NCBI GenBank assembly: GCA_018343915.1
Contig: JABRWF010000007.1
Span: 1,178,001-1,242,000 of the forward strand
Length of the DNA: 64,000 bases
Origin: Agroathelia rolfsii
Lineage: Eukaryota > Basidiomycota > Agaricomycetes > Amylocorticiales > Amylocorticiaceae
Reading direction: 5' to 3'
Position numbers and translations under genes: made by a program. Positions 60,220 through 64,000 of this stretch are shown piece after piece. The notes beneath the pieces are model-generated. The model had not been told where the DNA came from. It saw nothing but the letters and a program-made list of their open reading frames with translations, and did no database searches. Numbering within the stretch: position 1 is the stretch's first letter; each line of letters begins with the position of its first letter.

Positions 60220-61616
60220 TCATCCTTGTCGACGCCAAACTTCTGCAACGCCCTTTCCTTGCTCCTCAAACCCTCCTATCACTACCCATTCACCGTAAAC
60301 GGCCATACAGTTAACTTTGGCAACCTTTTCCGTTTCTTGTCTCCACTGCTCAGTCAGAACAGGCACTTGAGCATCCTCATCGATAGAAACATCGAATGAT
60401 ATGACGATGCCGCGCAACGTGCAAGCAATGAGCGACTTGTCTTCAACTAATTCACTGTTTATTGTACATTAGCATTAATTAAGGAATGGAATATCAAGCC
60501 AATACATACACTGCAACAACTGGCCCCTCCGCAATTTTGCTAATCAAGGAGCCTTGTGATCGGAGGCCTTCCCAGCGCCGACTTCGTTTTTTCTTTCCTG
60601 TCTGTTTGCGACCATTAGCACCTATCCAAAGTTGACCATCTGCAGTTCCGGCGGCAATTATGCCGCCCGGAGAAATGCTCATCGATAACACGAAGGGAGG
60701 AGACAGTGCGATTCCCAAGGAAGGAGGTGATGCAGCTATTAAGAATAAAAATGAGTACTAGTAAATGAACGTATTTGAGCATGACTCACGAATATCCTGT
60801 CGCGATAGCATTGTGCCTTGTAAAAAGTCGAACTGAAGGAGTGCAGAGTCATACCCTCCGCTAACAAGCTCATCTGAGCGATCTGGGATGAATTTGACGC
60901 TACCGCAGATCTATCAACTATGTAAGTGGAATGCATATATTAGGTTGTAGAAGCACATACGCTATCGTGTTTCTTCTTCATCCTGCTTATTATTTTTGTA
61001 GACAAATCAACCACGCCGATAGTCCCACTGTCAGTCGAGAATCCTAGCTGATTCTGTGCAATATTGACGGAAAACTAGCTGGTGCGTTGATAAATGAAGC
61101 ACACTAGACGCTCACGGAGGCAGAAAAAATGATAATAACCTCGTTCAGCACGTCTTCGTCATCTTCACCTAGATCCAATACGAAATGCGCATCTGCGCGG
61201 GTAGAGATTATTTTTGAAGTATCATCAGAAAACACCAGACACTGTGACCCGTAATCAGAATCGAATAAAAGCAGAGAGTAACAGTTTGAGAGGGTTTACA
61301 TATCGTCCACAGGCTACATAGATGGATTTGACGTCGTCTGAACGTTTTTGTATTGTTACCACTGAAGATACTTCGGTGCCGAGTGCTCTCCATGCACGGA
61401 TGACTTTGGGCGAGGACACTTCGTATAATCGGATCGATCCATCACCTTAGATGTACGTGAGTAAGTAATGATGCAATGATTAACTTTCTAAAAGAGCTGC
61501 GATACCTGAACCCGCAAGGAGTTGAGAACCCGAAGACGTAAATGACAAAGCGGATATGGGAGCTGGAGTCGACACATAGTGAACCACACTACATGCCGGT
61601 GGTTTTTGATTAGACA
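60220..61616 (-). CDS. WDR53-like WD40 repeat protein
   Basis: A beta-propeller scaffold. ATG at 61616 (MSNQKPPACSVVHYVSTPAP). Exons give SALSFTSSGSQLLAGSGDGS (with IRLYEVSSPKVIRAW), SIYVACGRYCLVFSDDTSKI, LGFSTDSGTIGVVDLSTKII, then the WDR53-like block KKHDSICGSVKFIPDRSDEL followed by VSGGYDSALLQFDF, and PGGIIAAGTADGQLWIGANG. The last exon ends GFEEQGKGVAEVWRRQG, stop at 60220-60222. About eight exons. Family assignment rests on the HDSICGSVKF/VSGGYDS region, which parallels human WDR53. WDR53 is linked to CUL4-DDB1 ligases, but that role is not shown here. Confidence 0.75.
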
Positions 61617-61910
61617 TTTTTAAGGAACCAGTCTTTGCGAAGCGGAGATTAGAAGCAGCTCAGGCGAGTTATTTATTCAGGTATAGCTGTGCAGGTTGCA
61701 GCACTAAGACGGCTGTACCACACTTGCAATTTTAAAGTGCAAGCAAGCCTGACTCGGAGCCTGAGTCTCGTCGTATGGGCGGAAGCAATGAAATTAAGAT
61801 TATAATGGCACGTGATGAGAGGCACCTTGAGACGCGTCGATGCAGCAGCCGCGTCAGCTGCCAGTGCATATAAGATCTCTTACCAGTACTGTTCACCACC
61901 ACTAAACACT
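61617..61910. promoter_or_regulatory. Shared promoter between the WDR53-like gene (-) and PRE2 (+)
   Basis: Start codons are 294 bases apart. The region contains TGACTC at 61750-61755 and an opposing GAGTC at 61763-61767, a dyad of the Gcn4/AP-1 type. It also has the inverted pair CTTGCA (61723-61728) and TGCAAG (61738-61743). No yeast-type Rpn4 box was seen. Confidence 0.45.
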
Positions 61911-63183
61911 ATGATGAATTCTCTTGTGAACAGATTCTCCAACAATGGCGGGTCAAGCCAAGTCCTCAAGAGAAATACAGAGACCATGGAGGATGACGAT
62001 TTGTCCAACATTATGTGGGGCTCTGAAGCTGGCTTTGGTAATATTGCAAAGGGCATTCCTACTTTCAATGTCCCTGCTGTACCAGATGTAAGGACACTCT
62101 CAGATATTATAACAGCTCTCATATCCTCAACTGTGCCATATATCCAGCCCACCGCGTTCTTGAGACTCCATACCGATGACCATGCAGATCCAAACTGCAG
62201 AATCAAGATCCAACACGGAACGACAACACTCGCGTTTAGGTTTCAGGGAGGTGTCCTTGTTGCAGTCGACTCCCGAGCAACTGCAGGAAGCTACATTGGT
62301 ATGGCCCGTATACATTTTGGATATATGCGTAGTGGTTGACACATATGTCAAGCATCGGGTACTGTAAGGAAGGTTATTGAGATCAACCCATATCTCCTTG
62401 GAACCATGGCCGGTGGTGCAGGTAAGTCTGGGAGTAAATCGAGAAAAAACTTGTATTGACTGAAATTGTACTCCTAAAAGCTGATTGCCAGTACTGGGAG
62501 ACATATCTTGGCATGCATTGTCGTCTTCATGAACTACGCAATCGGGAACGGATCTCCGTCGCAGCCGCAAGCAAGTACCTGAGCAACATTGTGTATAGCT
62601 ACAAGGGTATGGGCCTTAGCATGGTAAGATTACTGGATCTGTAATCTTGCAAGATAAATCACGTTTTGATACTTATGTCACCAGGGCACCATGATCTGTG
62701 GCTGGGACAAGACCGTTCGTATCTCGTATTGTTTCGCCGATGAACGCAAAGACTTACATCTCGACTAATGATAAAGGGTCCTACTATCTACTACGTTGAC
62801 TCAGATGGCTCGCGACTCAAGGGCGACCTCTTCTCAGTGGGATCTGGCAGTACATTTGCGTACGGTGTCCTTGATCAAGGTTACCGATGGGACTTGACTG
62901 ATGAAGAGGCTGCTGAGCTTGGCCGTCGTAGTATCTATGCTGCTGGACATCGAGATGCATTTTCCGGCAACTCTTGCAATGTCTACCTCGTCAAAGAGGC
63001 AGGATGGAAATACCTTGGTATGCCACCTTCGATTTCACCTTTGCATTCTCTGATATATTACGTACAGGCAACTTCGATATCTCCAAGCTGCACTATGATG
63101 GTGCAGGCGATGTACCAGGGGGATCTAATGCAGGGTATGGATACGAGGTGCGGGTGGGGAATGCTGTTAGCGCACAGGTGTAA
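61911..63183 (+). CDS. PRE2: 20S proteasome subunit beta-5 (chymotrypsin-like)
   Basis: The beta-5 catalytic subunit of the 20S proteasome. ATG at 61911 or 61914 ([20 protein letters not shown]) begins a propeptide. Self-cleavage would fall at [16 protein letters not shown], exposing the catalytic Thr. Then come [112 protein letters not shown] and [20 protein letters not shown]. All beta-5 motifs (Asp in VDSRA, Lys in VIVAVDS...GTMAGGA context, SGS) are present. Six exons, stop at 63181-63183. The C-terminal tail ([20 protein letters not shown]) is slightly longer than in yeast. Confidence 0.96.
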
Positions 63184-64000
63184 GACGTTTGCAAATTTAA
63201 TTGTATGATGATGTATCATGGTTTTTGCGATGGTTCAGGGGGATAAAGTGAGACAGGCGATGATAACCTTTCCAGTATCGTACCATGGGCGAATCATTGG
63301 CCGGTGATAGCACTGGATCAGCCACCTCCTAGATGTGATACCCATTGTTAGGACTCAGGAGTGAGGGGAGCAGAGAGATGTTGGGATCTATCATTTAGCT
63401 TCTAACAAAAGCAATCACTAGCACTGCCAAGCGATATGAATGAAGTCCACTAAGAATGGAATTGGCATCTTTCTCGTACCACAAGATGAGATGTATGATG
63501 TATGATGCTCGAGCTGCTTGACCCGATTACTGGTACTACATGTAGTATTGTTGTCTATGGTATCATGCTGGCACACATGGTGGCTGCGGTGGCAAACTCC
63601 GACACTCGTCTTGGACTGGCACTTTCAAGTTTATTCAACGTCACATTGGATGCATTTTGAACATGGCTCTCAATAAATCCCATCACACTTAGATTCCAGC
63701 GCTGATATACTGATACAAGCCACAGCAGAGATCGGTCATGTCGTGTGCATCATGTCAGGTTCCATTGACAGTGGCCGGTGGAGGCATGAAAACGTTGGTC
63801 TTGTGAATGACCAATGCATCAACACCCTGATGCGATTCAATGGCAACCGCTGCTCATAAGGGCAGTCATCTGCCGGCTGCAGTTTTTGTGGCATCAGGAT
63901 GCTTGATCATCATGGCCGGACCCATTGCGCCGTTTGACAGATGGTCTTCAATGTAAAAGAGGAGACCAAATATGAAGTTCTTGCTTCTAGTATGATTGAT
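63184..64000. other. Right-edge region without an identified gene
   Basis: PRE2 3' sequence, then about 800 bases with no recognisable protein. A perfect 14-bp palindrome TACTACATGTAGTA lies near 63533-63546, and a tandem ATGATGT-like repeat near 63488-63505. A gene may begin beyond the window. Confidence 0.5.

Overview
This window is nuclear DNA of a filamentous fungus, most likely a mushroom-forming basidiomycete (Agaricomycetes). Genes are packed on both strands and cut by many short GT-AG introns of about 50-80 bases. Several exons are tiny (down to 3-9 bases), GC content is moderate, and the proteins resemble eukaryotic housekeeping families. There is no operon structure, no prophage, no CRISPR array, and no tRNA or rRNA gene that I could recognise. 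Exon boundaries were read by hand from splice signals and reading-frame continuity, so gene spans are firmer than individual junctions.

Layout. 0-13 kb: the 3' end of an unknown gene, a USP48-type deubiquitinase with an added C-terminal zinc finger, a mitochondrial carrier, and the RNA polymerase I factor Rrn6. 12.6-24 kb: mitochondrial ribosomal protein uL3m, a membrane-anchored inositol 5-phosphatase, an MFS transporter, the actin regulator GMF, and a run of ER/secretory genes (GPI14, SAR1, SRP receptor beta). 25-38 kb: a secreted CBM19-like protein, UTP21, a Tim17/22/23-like membrane protein, a glutamine-synthetase-like enzyme, a DUF3074 protein, bL27m and SKP1. 38-49 kb: mRNA capping guanylyltransferase, a hypothetical protein, guanine deaminase and a large four-TM protein. 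49-64 kb: a Zn2Cys6 transcription factor, a paxillin-like LIM protein, a C2H2 zinc-finger protein, a WDR53-like protein and the proteasome beta-5 subunit.

Functional themes are ribosome production (Rrn6, Utp21, uL3m, bL27m), ubiquitin-proteasome turnover (USP48, Skp1, Pre2) and the early secretory pathway (Gpi14, Sar1, SRP receptor beta). Several gene pairs are divergent and share short intergenic promoters.

The least expected signal is a very short dispersed retroposon-like repeat. It has four copies (24.77, 25.0, 30.95 and 46.45 kb) sharing a TACATGATGCGGTATATAAA-like core. Two copies are flanked by perfect 11- and 12-bp direct repeats that look like target-site duplications, and one ends in an A20 tail. 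A second unexplained signal is a set of nested inverted repeats at 57.92-58.13 kb that may encode a structured RNA.
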